DNA of 64,000 nt from Pocillopora verrucosa (GCF_036669915.1 NC_089320.1:8353233-8417232), one strand, 5' to 3'. Counted from the stretch's first letter, positions 33,668 through 45,619 are shown. Notes: generated by a model from the sequence alone, not told the origin. Made by a program: numbers and translations.

Positions 33668-34622
33668 TCGAGTCGACTTTCTCCATTTAGTTTCGTTTTC
33701 TTTTTTCGTAAGTTTCTTCTCCAATTACGAAACAGTGAAATCAAGCAAAGTTTGCACTTTTGTTTGTAATGCCTTGGAGTGAAAGTTTTCCCAATGACTA
33801 TGCTACTTTTAAATTATTCCATTGATTAGTCATGTGCACAGAGAATGTCCCCTCCCCAGTTTCATGTTTATGAAGGGTATCTTAAGCTCAGTTCAACGTA
33901 TCATATATTCCTTCCATAGTTGTTAGTCACTAGTAATTCATTCATGTATAGGGACAGTTGATCATTAAGCCCTTGAATGCAAGAACACATCTCTACATTG
34001 TATCGTAAATGATCTCGCGACAAACAATCAAACTGGTTTTATATACACTATTTTATTCTCCTACCCACTAGTAACTCCGATCTCACAATCAATCAACCCA
34101 AATTACTTATCATATTTCTGTACTTTTGTCACAAGACTATCAACAAATTCAATGTAACGCTTCAGTCATGACAATTGAAGCTTCTTTATAGATAGGAATC
34201 CACTTAAGACAATTAAAGAGATCAACTGAATTTGCAGTTCTTTGGGCATATAAAATTGTTCTGGCAGCTCGCTTTTGATGTTTAAGGACTTGATCTAAGT
34301 TACTCCTTGAAGTGCAGAACAAAAGCACAGCCTAGTTGGTTTGATTATGGACTAATTTTTAATAAGTGATTCGTTGTTACGTAGTCATGAAAGGACGAAT
34401 TCGTCGTAAAAGTTTGATCCTAGAGTCACGCCGATTCGATAGATTCAAATTTTGGGGGCTAGAATCTGAATTGCATCTGTGCTATTGTTAACCATTTATT
34501 ACATGTAGCTGCTCTTCTTGTTCGATTGTTTACGATGTGTCTGGCGTGGTTAAGTCATGGGAAAAGATTGTGGCCTTTGGGGAGCTATTTGTGCCAAAAA
34601 TATCAATCGCTAGTGATAAAAC
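33668..34622 (+). repeat. Repeat segment B, copy 2
   Basis: Matches 1013-1603 joined to 6388-7091. At 33934-33938 it shows the unoccupied GTCAC site at which the Gypsy element inserted in copy 1. It ends at 34622, where DIRS-type RT sequence begins. Confidence 0.9.
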
Positions 34623-34900
34623 TTCCTCAATGGGAATTGAGTAGTAGGCATCTTTTAAATCGATTGATGCCATGAAACAATTTGGAGTCATGAGTCCCAC
34701 AGCAGACCAAAGAGTATCTATTTTGAAATGGTGTTTCTCTATGTGCTTGTTAAAATAAGCCCCTTTAAACTCAACATCATGGGTGTTGACCGCTTTTCTT
34801 TTTCCTGACAAATATAGTGGAAATGTATTCATCTGGAGTGTGTACAGCAGGCTCAATGACACCTTATTCAAGTAGGTGAGCAGTTTCTGAAGCAATTATT
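34622..34900 (-). pseudogene. DIRS-type reverse transcriptase fragment
   Basis: Minus-strand frame with VEFKGAYFNKHIEKHHFKID, WSAVGLMTPNCFMASIDLKD and AYYSIPI, the fingers and first catalytic Asp of RT as in DIRS-like elements. Homology ends at 34622, where segment B starts; the open frame continues into segment B only by chance. The rest of RT is missing. Confidence 0.75.
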
Positions 34901-35029
34901 TCTTAGTGCGCTGAGATCGGTGCGTTATACATCTTTCTCGGACAAAACAAAGAACCACTTCCGTTTCATGTTTAATCAAACTGGATGCCACCGTTCAGCC
35001 TTCTGTTGCCCCTGAGAATTACTTAGAAA

Positions 35030-35410
35030 ATGTCTAAGCACAGCTTGCAGTGATCACTGCAACTAAGCCAAAAAGTAATTTGTTACGCAATGAGGTCACA
35101 GCTCTAAAAGAGTTGAATAAGAGGTACAACAACAGTCATCGTGAATGAGACAGAAAAGATAGCAGAGGCCAAAGTGCAACTCGACAACAGAGTTCACTAC
35201 AAACCTCTCAGGGCACCGATAGTAAATAACACGCAGGCAAGGGTTAATAGGATCATTGACCAAATGTATCGGGTCAAACACATTGATGACATAACTAAGA
35301 AATGGCTATCACAAACTCCCAATCCGCCTAGAATACTAATATTATATACGCTCACGAAAATACACAAAATACACAAACCTTTACCGATCGGTAAGACGCG
35401 CTTGTAAGAG
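35030..35410 (+). pseudogene. Penelope-like element RT N-terminal fragment
   Basis: Frames on the plus strand show LLRNEVTALKELNKRY, then LDNRVHYKPLRAPI, ITKKWLSQTPNPPR and LTKIHKIHKPLPIG. The order and the final Y/LxLxKIHKP box are those of the RT start in Penelope-like elements. There is a frameshift near 35145. No catalytic YxDD region follows. Confidence 0.7.
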
Positions 35411-35940
35411 CTAAAATATAATTTGAAGGCGATAATGCGGCGCGACAACAAAAGCCACATGGGGAATCCGTGCCGGTTGTCCCTTACCAGATTCCAAGAA
35501 AGTAAGCAAGATTTGATTTGTTCATCTTTGCCCATAGTGGCCAAGGCAATTAGCAGCTTAGCGCGAAAGCGCTAGCTGCAAATAACGTCGCCAAAGGGGA
35601 GGCGGCTGGTTCAAATATTCCTTACAACTTACCGTTTGGATATCTTCTTCGAAATGCCCGAAATCTAAGCAACAGGATCATAAATCCGTATTAAGTAATA
35701 GGCTTCCAACAAGCAGAGCTGTCAGAATAGGCCAGTTAACAGTTGTGTACTTAGTTGCCAAGCCTTTGATTTGGAGTTAGGCTGAAGGTGAATATGGTTA
35801 TATGATTATACAGTCACAACTTACAACACACTTTAATCAATACTCACCTCACTTAAATATATTTCACCACATTAATAGTCATAATTCACACACAGTCATG
35901 CAGTCGTGCTGATCTATTCCCATGATGAACTCATTCTTAA
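35411..35940. other. Spacer, no gene recognised
   Basis: Between the Penelope and LINE fragments; only a short palindrome (TTAGCGCGAAAGCGCTAGC) near 35560 stands out. Confidence 0.4.
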
Positions 35941-36010
35941 AGATACAATACTACAATACAACACAATACAATAAGAGTTTATTGTGAAAATACACTTAGC
36001 TACAATAATG

Positions 36011-36056
36011 GTGTGCTTTCACAGACTGAACCGAAATCGGGGTCTGTGAAAGCACG
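36011..36056. repeat. LINE 3' hairpin
   Basis: TGTGCTTTCACAGAC pairs with GTCTGTGAAAGCAC around a 16-base loop. Likely the conserved tail structure recognised by the LINE reverse transcriptase; role inferred. Confidence 0.7.
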
Positions 36057-36391
36057 CCAGCTAATTTACAGGCATTCCACAAACACAATAAAGTTAAAAA
36101 GAAAAAAAGAAAAAGAAAAAACTAGATATGGAGTATTCTATAATCTAAAATTATAACAATAAAATCTTAATAAGTATATCTTATATCTAAATAAATATTA
36201 AATTCAATAAAAAAGCGTCGAGATTATAAAAATTGCACTAGGTCAACTTGGCTAATGGATCTCTTAAAAGACTTAAAATTCGTTATATTTCTAAACATGT
36301 TCGGAATAGAATTCCAGAGTTTCGGACCAATATAACGGACTGAGTTCAAGCCATATGTAGTAGACTTTGGCTTGGGTAGCGAGAGGATATA

Positions 36392-36629
36392 CACTCGATT
36401 GCAAAAACGTTGACACCTAATAAGCTTGATTCACGAACGACAAGACCCATCACCTTTATGGGAAATGTTCGCACAGATACACAATCAGTGATTTACTTCT
36501 CTCATTATTCATGGAAAATCTTTTCTCATGATAAAACGTTTTCTTCCGGGAAAGTTTGGATAGCTGTTTGCTGAGTCTCATCGTTCATTATAAACGCTTG
36601 TTGCGTGTCAACGTTTTTGCAATCGAGTG
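36392..36629. mobile_element. 238-bp MITE inserted in the LINE, TA target duplication
   Basis: TIRs CACTCGATTGCAAAAACGTT (25 bases, ending GACAC) are perfect inverses. TA flanks both ends (36390-36391, 36630-36631). Removing the element and one TA rejoins the LINE frame (NLRGDYILSLPKP). This is a mariner-like MITE. Confidence 0.93.
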
Positions 36630-37240
36630 TAGTCACCTCTTAAATTGTAGCTAACGTTCTTCCTATGAACTATCAGGTCTTGTATACTTTTTGGGCGCTA
36701 AAGAATTGTGGACGGCATTAAAAATAGACAGTGTGATTTTAATTAATCTTTGTTGTTTTAAAGATGAGAGGCCTAATGCGCTGAGAAGTTCCGAGTAGCT
36801 TGTGTACTTATCCCTGAAAACAAACCTGATCGCGCGCTCATTTAACCCGGCTTTCCAATTTGTCTGCAGCACTTTTACTACAAACATTCCAGGTTTCACT
36901 GCAATAATTGAAGTGAGGAAGGATAAATGCTAAATATAGGTCGCGCCTTGTTTCGAAGGGAAGCATTTTCTTCATTCTTTTAAGAACAGCCATTTGCTGT
37001 GAAACTTTCCTACATATTTTAGTAACATGATTGTCAAACTTCAGTTTGTTATCTATCGTTGTGCCAAGCATGTCAAATTCTTTAGTCACAGCTTAGTGGT
37101 GATTACGGAATAAATCTACGTTGGAGCCAATTTTGTTGTGGCTAGTCATTGTCTCAAGGATAGTCAACAGCCGTAATAGATCCCGACCTTCCCGCAGCCA
37201 GCGAGTGCCCCCTGGAAAGCCTTTTCCAGAAGAAGTTTAT

Positions 37241-39439
37241 TGAGTTGTTCTCCGTCCGTCCGTTATTTGTGAAGGCAAAAAACCTGTTTTCACATTAACA
37301 TGTAGTGGGTTTATTCTAATTACGTCATTACATTGTCTAATTGAAAGGCACATCGTACTTCAAATATATAATAAACATCTACTTACAATTCATAGGCAAA
37401 CAACATGAACACTCACGTGTGAAAGTCCCCTTCCATAAAGGCTGTTGGTAAGGTCTCGTTGAAATTTAAATCATCCATGGTTCACCACAAACCAGGTAGT
37501 GTGACGTTGGGGTTGCTGAAACTGATGATGATGATAGCAGTTCTGGCACCCTGAAAGAGCAAATGATTCCGGCTTGGTACTTCGAGAGCCAATCCACTAA
37601 ACAACTCAACAGACAGAGGCTTGTTTTGGGATCAGACAGTTTATTAAATGTATATATCCTACGTAAATAACACATTAGAAATGACGCCTAGGTAAGTCCT
37701 CGCCCTAAAAACTCAACTCAGCACTTGTGAAAGGTATGTTATAGAGCCTGAAGCTTAAGCACTTGTCCAAGTACCTAACCAGTCAAGAAAGAACCCTACA
37801 AAGGGGAAAGTCAGAGGAGTCAGCCGGTCTTCGACGACTTCTGGTTAGTTATTTAATTAACTGAACACTCATGGGAGTTTTCTAATAACGGACCTTTGCT
37901 TTCTATCTCATGAATGTTGTTCATGGTAACCGTATTCAAGATGAGCCTCATTGCACACAAATTGTAGGCTTTCACGATTCCTACGTTGGACTCGAGCGTA
38001 ATTGCGTGTTTTTATAGTTACGTTTCCTGTTCAATTTTTTAAGCTTGTTTGTTCCCAGAGCAGGGGAGAGATGGTGATAAGGAAGAGTACAACTTTGGAC
38101 TTTTGAGCAGGAGGTCTAGCGATCAAACATGGAATTTCCGTTGGTGTGAAATAAACAACACTACACCTCGACACAAAAGAATGTATGGAAAAACTGATTC
38201 ATTATCATTTACTGGTTGTACTTGAAGGAAGAAATATCCCCAAAACTTCACTTGTCTCTCAGAGTGATCAGTTTTTCACCAACAATCACAATCCTTACGA
38301 TTCAGTTAAAAATTACAAAAGACGGGCAGAAATAGAAAACGTGGTAAAAATTCGTTCAGTTCTTACAAATTTAGGAAGCTTTGCACAGCAGAACAAGAGC
38401 TTCAACGGGCAAGAATGAAACACAGGTCATTTGAAAAAGATCAAGAGCAGATGGTACAATGGGCGATCCTCAACTGTTTATCACGTCGTATTTAACCAAA
38501 GCGAGCCAAATGTTACGTTTTTGTTTCTGATGTTGACAACATTACTTTTCTTTCCTGATTATGTGAAAATTTTAGAATATAAGAATACTAAAGAGAGTAA
38601 AAAAGGGCCTGGGACTGAAAGGTTATTATGCGAGCGTGGGCTCAAAAGATGTAATGTCTTGGCACAAAATTGAAACCCAGTTAGGAAAGTACCTATTTTC
38701 CCACCGAAGCTTGTTAACACAGAGTAACCGAAATGAAAGTAATAAGTTTAAACAAACGAAAATTTACGGAACTCAGAAATCTGTGTTTATACAGCTTTAT
38801 TAACACAAATAATTGATCGCTTGTAATGAACAGTGCACGATAGTAGTCATTGTTCTGATGTGGACTAAATCCTTTCTTTACGATCTACTCTTTGTGTTTC
38901 AGGCTTTCAACAGGGTTCGTTGAAGTGGATAAAAGACTTATCTTAAAGCGATTGTCTTTAAGCAGGCAGAACTTTGCTAATTTATGTGGATGAAGGAACA
39001 AAAGTGAATATTACTTATTGTTAATGCAGGTTTCATTATAATTTTGATCACGAGGAAACAACGAAACACGATTTCGGTAAACAACCGTACGCGTCAAAAA
39101 TAATCGTAGAAGGCATAAGATGATATGATCGATAGAGCCCGGGTCACTAAGTTAAAACAAGAAGATAACGCTGATGAAAACTGAGCTCTTTGCACAACAG
39201 ATTTGAACTGTGTGGGAAGGATATCTGAACGTGCGGTTTTCTTGGAGCAGGACCAGATTTTATTCCACTATTGCACTCAGAAGGGCCAAATCATCTCCCT
39301 TTCACTGCAAACGAGACTTTTTTAATAACTCGTCGAAAAGCTGACGAAAAAACCGAAGTTGCAAGGCACTGATTTGAATTTTGAAGTTTCCGTCGACAAA
39401 GGACGTTTTTCTTTGCTCAGTTTAAGGATAACTTAGCGA
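37241..39439. other. Gene-free spacer upstream of GPCR 1
   Basis: About 2.2 kb. Short frames (37466-37675 minus, 38185-38673 plus) show no family features. It may hold the 5' untranslated region or promoter of the receptor gene; no TATA box can be chosen with confidence. Confidence 0.4.
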
Positions 39440-40519
39440 ATGGAAAATTTTACGAGAAATCAATCATTTTACACTACGTCCACGACTTCCGTTGTTTGGT
39501 TTTCCGAGGGAGATAACAAATCCATTCCCATGGCTTGCTTGTATGCGGTAATTTCTTTCATTGCGGTATTCGGAAATCTTCTGGTTATTACAGCTGTTTG
39601 TCGGGATCACACGTTACGCTCGTACACCAGTAATTACTTCTTAGCAAACCTGGCGGTGGCGGACTTTTTCCAGGGATTGATTGCGATTCCCTTGCGAATA
39701 CTGGAAGTGATGGCGGTAGGCTACAACCCGAACGTATTTTGTAGAATTGCAATTGCCACAGCAATATTGTTTGGCAGCAGCTCAAACTTGGCTATCCTGG
39801 TTATAAGCATTGACAGATTTTTTGCTGTGCAATATCCATATACATATGTTAGATACTCAAACATAAAATGCACATACATAGCGATCGCTTGTTCGTGGTC
39901 GGTGGCTGGGTTGTTGAGCATCATGGCTGCTACACCCCTGGTGTGGCTTATACCAATTGTTTCATCAAGAGTCTGCCGCTTTCCCATTTACTTAAATCAA
40001 GATTACATATTAGGAATGTACGTTATTGTTCACGCTATTCCAATTGGTACAGTTGTACTTTTATACGGGTTTATTCTCAAAGCCAGCTTGCGGCACGTGC
40101 GCAGAATTCACGTGCAAGAACTTGCTGTTCTCGAAAGTAATGCACAGTACACGAACGGTCATCGTAGCAACATTAAAGAGATGTCTTCTGGTACAATCAG
40201 AAGAAAAAAGAGACATTGTGAAACCATCAAACAGAGAAAAGCAGCCAAGACTGTCTCTATAATAGTTGGCCTTTTTATTCTTCTTGTAGTTCCGATCATT
40301 GCTATCGACTTGGCTGAGATGTTGGGTGCACCATCAGCACCTGAAATGTTGACAAGATTCTGTGTTTTTATGATATATGCTAATAACTGTGTCAACGTTC
40401 TAGTATATGCCGGATTTAATCAGGACTTTAGGCGAGCTTTTAAGAAGATACTTGTTCAGTGTTTTCGATGCATTTTTGGAGAAAGACCATGCAGACCGAT
40501 TGTTTCGGTCATGATGTGA
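39440..40519 (+). CDS. Rhodopsin-class GPCR, single exon (paralogue 1)
   Basis: An uninterrupted 359-residue frame with seven membrane segments. N-terminal glycosylation sites NFT and NQS precede TM1 (Asn46, GN motif). TM2 has LAVADFFQG (Asp75). Cys101 and Cys179 can form the TM3-ECL2 disulphide. The DRY position is DRF (125-127), TM4 has Trp143, TM6 has Pro275 in LLVVP without the usual CWxP, and TM7 has NVLVY (309-313) in place of NPxxY. The third loop is Lys/Arg-rich. These are class A receptor landmarks; the overall style is that of adenosine/amine/melatonin-like receptors expanded in cnidarians. Ligand unknown. The first ATG is chosen because it gives a normal short extracellular tail. 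Confidence 0.92.
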   Translation: MENFTRNQSFYTTSTTSVVWFSEGDNKSIPMACLYAVISFIAVFGNLLVITAVCRDHTLRSYTSNYFLANLAVADFFQGLIAIPLRILEVMAVGYNPNVFCRIAIATAILFGSSSNLAILVISIDRFFAVQYPYTYVRYSNIKCTYIAIACSWSVAGLLSIMAATPLVWLIPIVSSRVCRFPIYLNQDYILGMYVIVHAIPIGTVVLLYGFILKASLRHVRRIHVQELAVLESNAQYTNGHRSNIKEMSSGTIRRKKRHCETIKQRKAAKTVSIIVGLFILLVVPIIAIDLAEMLGAPSAPEMLTRFCVFMIYANNCVNVLVYAGFNQDFRRAFKKILVQCFRCIFGERPCRPIVSVMM

Positions 40520-42883
40520 ACATTTCCAAATAGCAAATGTTAGCAATAGTGAACTTCAAGTTTCAGAGTGTGAAGGATTTTTGCGTCAGAGTAGATAGCT
40601 AAAATCGTTTCCAAATGTTTCTTGTGGATATAGCCCAGTGATTGCACACGTTAAGTTAAGGGCATTGGCCAAACACAAATGACATGTTTACTTTTTAAAA
40701 CAGCAGCAGGTGTTCATGACTTCAGGGAGACTACACATTGAAAAATCGAGTCTTTAGTTATAAACGCACTGTTGTCTATTTGAACTTATCCAAGAAGAAA
40801 AAAACATATTCAATAAAATCAACATGGCGTTAAACGACATGCAATTTTCAGAGATATAAGCTCGCAGTATGTGCACATATACGAAACGACATGGGGTATC
40901 AAGTTCACTAACGCCATGATAAAGAAATCAGCGGAAAAAAATAAAATTTAAAATACAAACTATCTTTTTTAAATCTTCTCGCAGGAATCACGTATCAAAT
41001 AATGGTACCAATTAATTTATTAAGATAAAAAAAAACTTGAGCCATTATGAACACTAATAAATTCAACAAAAACAGAGATGAACACGAAGGAAAGACAGAA
41101 AACTAACGCAGACCCGCGACTTTGGTTACTACGCTAATTTGACAAAAATGATAATAAATTTTGAAAAAAAAGTTCCGAAGCCTTCCTCCAAAATATCCTT
41201 CACTGCGGGAAGAGATTGTCGTTAAATGATGGTTTTAAACTTTTTTATTTTATTTTGATGCCACGTACCTAACGTGTGAATGATCTCCATCGAATGTTTT
41301 GGAAAAGCGTAAAAATTCAAAACTAAACTGCGTCAAATTAAATTCTGCGGCCGAATACGAATGGCGATTTTTCTTTAAAATCATGAATCAACAATGGAGA
41401 ATGGATGCATTGCTCAATTTGGTCATGATCACTAACTCGCATGACCAATGTTTGTGGAAGTCATGCTAAAACGTTGTGCTAATCAATTTTTTAAAGTTAA
41501 AAGTTTGCTTCTTATCCCTTTGTTCGCGTTCACGCGAGTACTGTTGTTACAGTACTCCATTTTCTTAACGTCTTCCGGTTATTACAGCTCTGCATTACGA
41601 TTTTAACCTTTCAACGCGAGGCAACTTTGAATGAGAAGTATGTCAGGACACTGATGGGTGTCAAACATAAGATTTCTTGATGATTCAAATCAAGGAAACG
41701 CTTCGTAATAAAATATTGAAAAACAGGTTACAGATGAAGGCAAAAACATCGCACGAATATTTTAATTAAGAGTGCATTGGTCTAGCCAAGTAACCGCAAT
41801 CACTGATTTAAAGTCATTCGGTGTTAATCTGAGAGACCTGAATTTTATTTTAGAGTAAGTAATGATTCTTCTCTTCCCCAAAGTAAAATAGTTCCAGGCT
41901 TATCAAAAATAATCATTGCTCAATGTTTCTACCGATTTTTTATTTCCCACTATGATATTTATTGAAGTTATTCAAAGGAAAATATTGCTCCACCCTCATG
42001 ACTAAAACTTCTCCCTTTGGTCAAACTATGATGCTTTTTCATTACAGGGTAAGGAAAATCAGCGGGTATTAGGTACTTTTTGGCTATAATGTGCGATAAA
42101 ACAAGAGTCCTTTACGGAGCTCGACATCAATGGAGCAACGTAGCACTTAACATACAACAAAAATCAAACAAAGTTAAAAAGAAAAAACAAAACAAAACAA
42201 ACAAAGAGCGATCGATTCGTGTCAACGAGTGACAGCTGGTTGTAAGAGGTGATAATTCAACAACAAGCGGCATTGTAAGTGGTCCTTTGAAGGAATAAGA
42301 CGTCAAGAGACCCAAATCACACAAAGCTACCAGGTAATGAAATTTTCTTACAATGATAATCCAAACGAAGGCTGAAGTACACGTCCCTGTACACGTTTTT
42401 GATGAGTACTTTTCAAGGAAATGATTTATTGCGCTGCATTCATGGCACCTTCCAAATGAATCCGATAACAGGAAAGACATATTAAAAAGAGTGATTGCCT
42501 TTTACAATTAGACCAACATTATGATCGGCAACTCCTCATCTTTTCGTTTCCGCCTTTAAGTTCATTTTAAATTTTTCTCATCTCGTAAAAGGAATAGAAT
42601 TTAATCAAGAGCGCGTGTTTACTTTAGAACGTTAACAGTCCTTCCTTGATCATTGTGTTTAGCGCACACTGATCTTGTCCAATGGAGGAAAACTTAAGGG
42701 CCAGATTTGCGAGGAAGTAATTTCCTGTCATTAAAAAGATTAGCATAAGGAGGTAGTGCAGAGTGAGGCAAGTTCAACTGAATATTTATGTTTTCGTTGG
42801 CCGGTACTAAAGCATATGCACGTCAAAAGAAACACGTGCTAAAAAGAGCCGCATTTAAACCCTGATTTTCACTAACACTCACC
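40520..42883. other. Spacer between GPCR 1 and GPCR 2
   Basis: About 2.4 kb with no supported gene; a 117-codon minus-strand frame at 42127-42480 has no recognisable features. Confidence 0.4.
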
Positions 42884-43969
42884 ATGAAACAGGCAAACGG
42901 TACAAGGAATCTTCCTTCTTGGGAAAAGCTACCGGACCTCCTGTCTTCCAACGAACCTTTGCCTAACACTGATACAGAAAATAGCTCAAATGCGGGTACT
43001 ATGGCTGTTGTGATCTTTCTGGTATTAATTGCGCTTGTATCAGTATTGGGCAACGCTCTTGTGCTCACCGCAATCTACACGAACTATAGTCTACGAAATG
43101 TGGGTAACGCTCTTTTCGGAAACCTCGCTGTGTCGGACTTTCTTCAAGGAGGAATCGCAATACCTTGTCGTATTGTTGTTCTTTTGCAACCGAATTCCTA
43201 TTTCAGCATGTCAATGTGCCGGGCCTCGATAGCTCTATCCATCCTCTTCGGGGGCAGCTCAAATCTTAACATTCTATTCATCAGCATTGAGAGATTTATC
43301 GGTGTTCGATGGCCTTTTCTTTATTACTCTTTTGTTTCAGCAAAAGTAATTTCCTCAGTCATCTTTTCGGCGTGGATTTTGTTAGCCCTTTTTGCGAGTC
43401 TACCTTTGTTTGCTTGGGGTGGGCAAACACATCTCCAAGCGGAGTTCTGTTCTTTTACTTTGTTTCTTACTAAGGATTACATTGCCGCAGTCTACCTGCT
43501 CATTAACATCTTGCCATCAGTTGTCATAGTATTTTTGTACATTTTCATTCTTAAGGCCAGTTTGCGAAGTATTCAGAAAATTCATATTCAGGAGCGTAGC
43601 GTCCGATCCTCAGTACGTACATGTAACCAAGAGGATAATGGTGACATTTGGGAAACTGACGGCACCGCTCCTCAGGTGCGAAAAAACAAAACCACCGAGG
43701 CAGCAAGGCAAAGAAAGTCCGCCAAAACTGTATCGCTCATTGTCGGTCTGTTTATTGTGCTGATAATGCCTATTGTCATACTTGATATTGTGGACATGTG
43801 CGGAGGTCTTAAAGTATCTCCCCTAGTTGTCAGAATAACTGTTGGGATGGCCTATGCCAACCATTGTGTGAATGTTTTCGTGTACGCAGGCTGTAATGGA
43901 GACTACAAGCGGGCATTTGCAAAGATTTTATCAAGAATCAAAGCAAAATTTACAGGAGTACGCCATTAG
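42884..43969 (+). CDS. Rhodopsin-class GPCR, single exon (paralogue 2)
   Basis: 361 residues, seven membrane segments, no intron. Landmarks: Asn57 in TM1, LAVSDFLQG with Asp85 in TM2, Cys112 and Cys179, ERF (136-138) at the DRY position, Trp154 in TM4, a Lys/Arg-rich third loop ending RQRKSAKTVS, LIMP in TM6, and NVFVY (320-324) at the NPxxY position. It shares KASLR.IxxIHxQE in loop 3 and the TM7 pattern with the receptor at 39440, so the two are tandem duplicates in the same direction 2.4 kb apart. N-glycosylation sites NGT and NSS lie in the N-terminus. Ligand unknown. Confidence 0.92.
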   Translation: MKQANGTRNLPSWEKLPDLLSSNEPLPNTDTENSSNAGTMAVVIFLVLIALVSVLGNALVLTAIYTNYSLRNVGNALFGNLAVSDFLQGGIAIPCRIVVLLQPNSYFSMSMCRASIALSILFGGSSNLNILFISIERFIGVRWPFLYYSFVSAKVISSVIFSAWILLALFASLPLFAWGGQTHLQAEFCSFTLFLTKDYIAAVYLLINILPSVVIVFLYIFILKASLRSIQKIHIQERSVRSSVRTCNQEDNGDIWETDGTAPQVRKNKTTEAARQRKSAKTVSLIVGLFIVLIMPIVILDIVDMCGGLKVSPLVVRITVGMAYANHCVNVFVYAGCNGDYKRAFAKILSRIKAKFTGVRH

Positions 43970-44880
43970 GCTATACGGGAACTTGAGAAGACAAATACAA
44001 CTGGAGAAGGAACATTACACAGCGTTGTTTCTGGCAAAATTGCCGGCTAGAATTGTGTTTGAGAAGGTCACCTTTTAAAGAAAAGAAAGACCCGCGTACG
44101 ACACACCGATAGGAAGAAGGAATATGACGTGGGAGTCTAACTGTTTAATACTTATTTCAAATCAATATCCGAGTCTTACGAATGATACGTAAAGCATTGT
44201 CAATTATTTGACGTTATACTAACGTTAGAGATTTGATTGATCTTTTAATTTTTTAGTTGGTTTGTAAGCGTCTCTGAGCCACACATAGCGAATTTAGCCT
44301 TCTTGTGAATAGACTTTGCCAGGATTGGGCGTGGTCTTGACCTTTTTTCTTCCCTTTCATTTGAAAATAATAGTAGCGTTTTGCAAATGCGGGATCGACA
44401 GATGAGTGCCTTTTTTAATTTTGTTGAGATAAATTTTTTCCGTTGGGCAAACGCACAAGAGGAGATACGGTCGACTACCAATATCTCGAAATTGAAAAAA
44501 CATTGATAGATCGGAAGTTGAGAAAATGACCGGTAATGAGGAAAACCGTGGACTTCCGTTTTCACTTTTAAAATTTCGGACAGTAAACATATTGATGGCA
44601 TTCAGTTTAAGTATGGAGACCGGTGAAGTAATATGAAACATTTCAAAGAAGGATTCATCAGCAAAGCTTTAGAAGAAACAATGCAGTTTAACGTACTTTG
44701 AACCATAAACAATTGAACTGGACCACTTCACATAATGACAAATTCAAATTTTAAAAAAAATAAAGCACTTTCTCTCTTACTTGTAAACCTAAATAATCTA
44801 TTGCCTGCATTTTCAATGATTTTATGTCATTTGCTTCGTGAAGGCAAGAGAAACGAGGGAAGGCTAGGTTATTATTAAAT
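43970..44880. other. Spacer, no gene recognised
   Basis: Contains a 118-codon minus-strand frame (44245-44601) without family features. Nothing else supported. Confidence 0.4.
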
Positions 44881-45053
44881 TATGGACCTCGCGAAATGGA
44901 ACCTGAAATGGGAGAATATTGCAGAAGGTACCTGGAAAAAGCGAGCAAAAGACAGAACAACCTGGAGGAACCTGATCAGAGCATGAAGTCTTCATGAAAC
45001 AGTCATTGTTGGGTCAATAGACTGCATAGTAGTAGTAGTGTAGTAGTGGTACA
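44881..45053 (+). pseudogene. Short 3' LINE fragment
   Basis: A plus-strand frame reads TWKKRAKDRTTWRNLIRA then stop, the usual C-terminal signature of some LINE ORF2 proteins (K-x-RxxW-R-x-xI-RA). After about 60 bases there is a TAG/GTAGTAGT repeat tail. Very short, so family is unclear. Confidence 0.5.
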
Positions 45054-45413
45054 TGCCTGAAACTTTAGAGGAGAAATCATACTTAAAAATCAGTTGTCAA
45101 AAAGAAAAACAAACTTCTAAAAAATAATGCAAAGTAATTTGCAAAATGTATATATTTGGCAAAAATTGAATCGAGAGAAAATAGAGCAATATTTATTTCA
45201 CCATAGCCAAACTAATTCAACAATTAGTTGGCCAGTGGGAGAGCTTAAATTCATTGGTTGGGAATCTGATAACCATTTTCCATATGAGAAATATACATTA
45301 TGAACACTGCTTTAAAAATGGGAAAAATAACAAATAAGGAAAATTTCCATACCTAAAAGAAAACAATTTAATCGAACCTGTTAGGATACGGTGATTATCA
45401 AAGGTAACTCAAA

Positions 45414-45605
45414 GTGTACAACTAGCAATGTTATCTATTGCATAACTTGCATATATTGCAAAAAGATATACATTGGTGAACAGGAAGACGGCTAAGAGGC
45501 CGATTCCAAGGACAACTTCGCGACGTAGAGAAAATGATCCGTACTGCAACAGCAAACAAAACCGGCCACGCAATTGACTAGCACCCCGAAATTCACAGCT
45601 TAACA
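45414..45605 (+). pseudogene. Penelope-like GIY-YIG endonuclease fragment
   Basis: The plus-strand frame reads NVIYCITCIYCKKIYIGE, the start of a GIY-YIG nuclease of Penelope-like elements (NVxYxIxCxxCxxxYIGxT). A stop follows eight codons later, and a shifted frame shows VEKND and TGHAID-like residues. No RT adjoins it. Confidence 0.65.
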
Positions 45606-45619
45606 CAAAGCTTTAGCTG

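Larger units (their letters stand above)
35945..37140 (-). pseudogene. CR1-like LINE, 3' end, interrupted by a MITE
   Basis: On the minus strand the C-terminal part of a non-LTR reverse transcriptase: FDMLGTTIDNKLKFDNHV, ICRKVSQQMAVLKRM, LAFILPHFNYCSETWNVC, ERAIRFVFRDKYTSYSELL, then (after the MITE) YGLNSVRYIGPKLWNSIPN and FKSFKRSISQV to a stop near 36230. A TAA at about 37094 and other frame changes show it is dead. The 3' end has a perfect hairpin (GTGCTTTCACAGAC and its inverse, 36011-36056), an AATAAA, and short TTGTA-type repeats at 35948-35970, as is common for CR1/L2 tails. Confidence 0.85.

Noticed and set aside
37466..37675. 69-codon minus-strand frame
   Set aside because: No homology, splice context or repeat relation supports it.
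40520..42883. CRISPR-like or tRNA features in intergenic regions
   Set aside because: No spaced identical repeats and no cloverleaf or box A/B pattern was found by eye; this is eukaryotic DNA.
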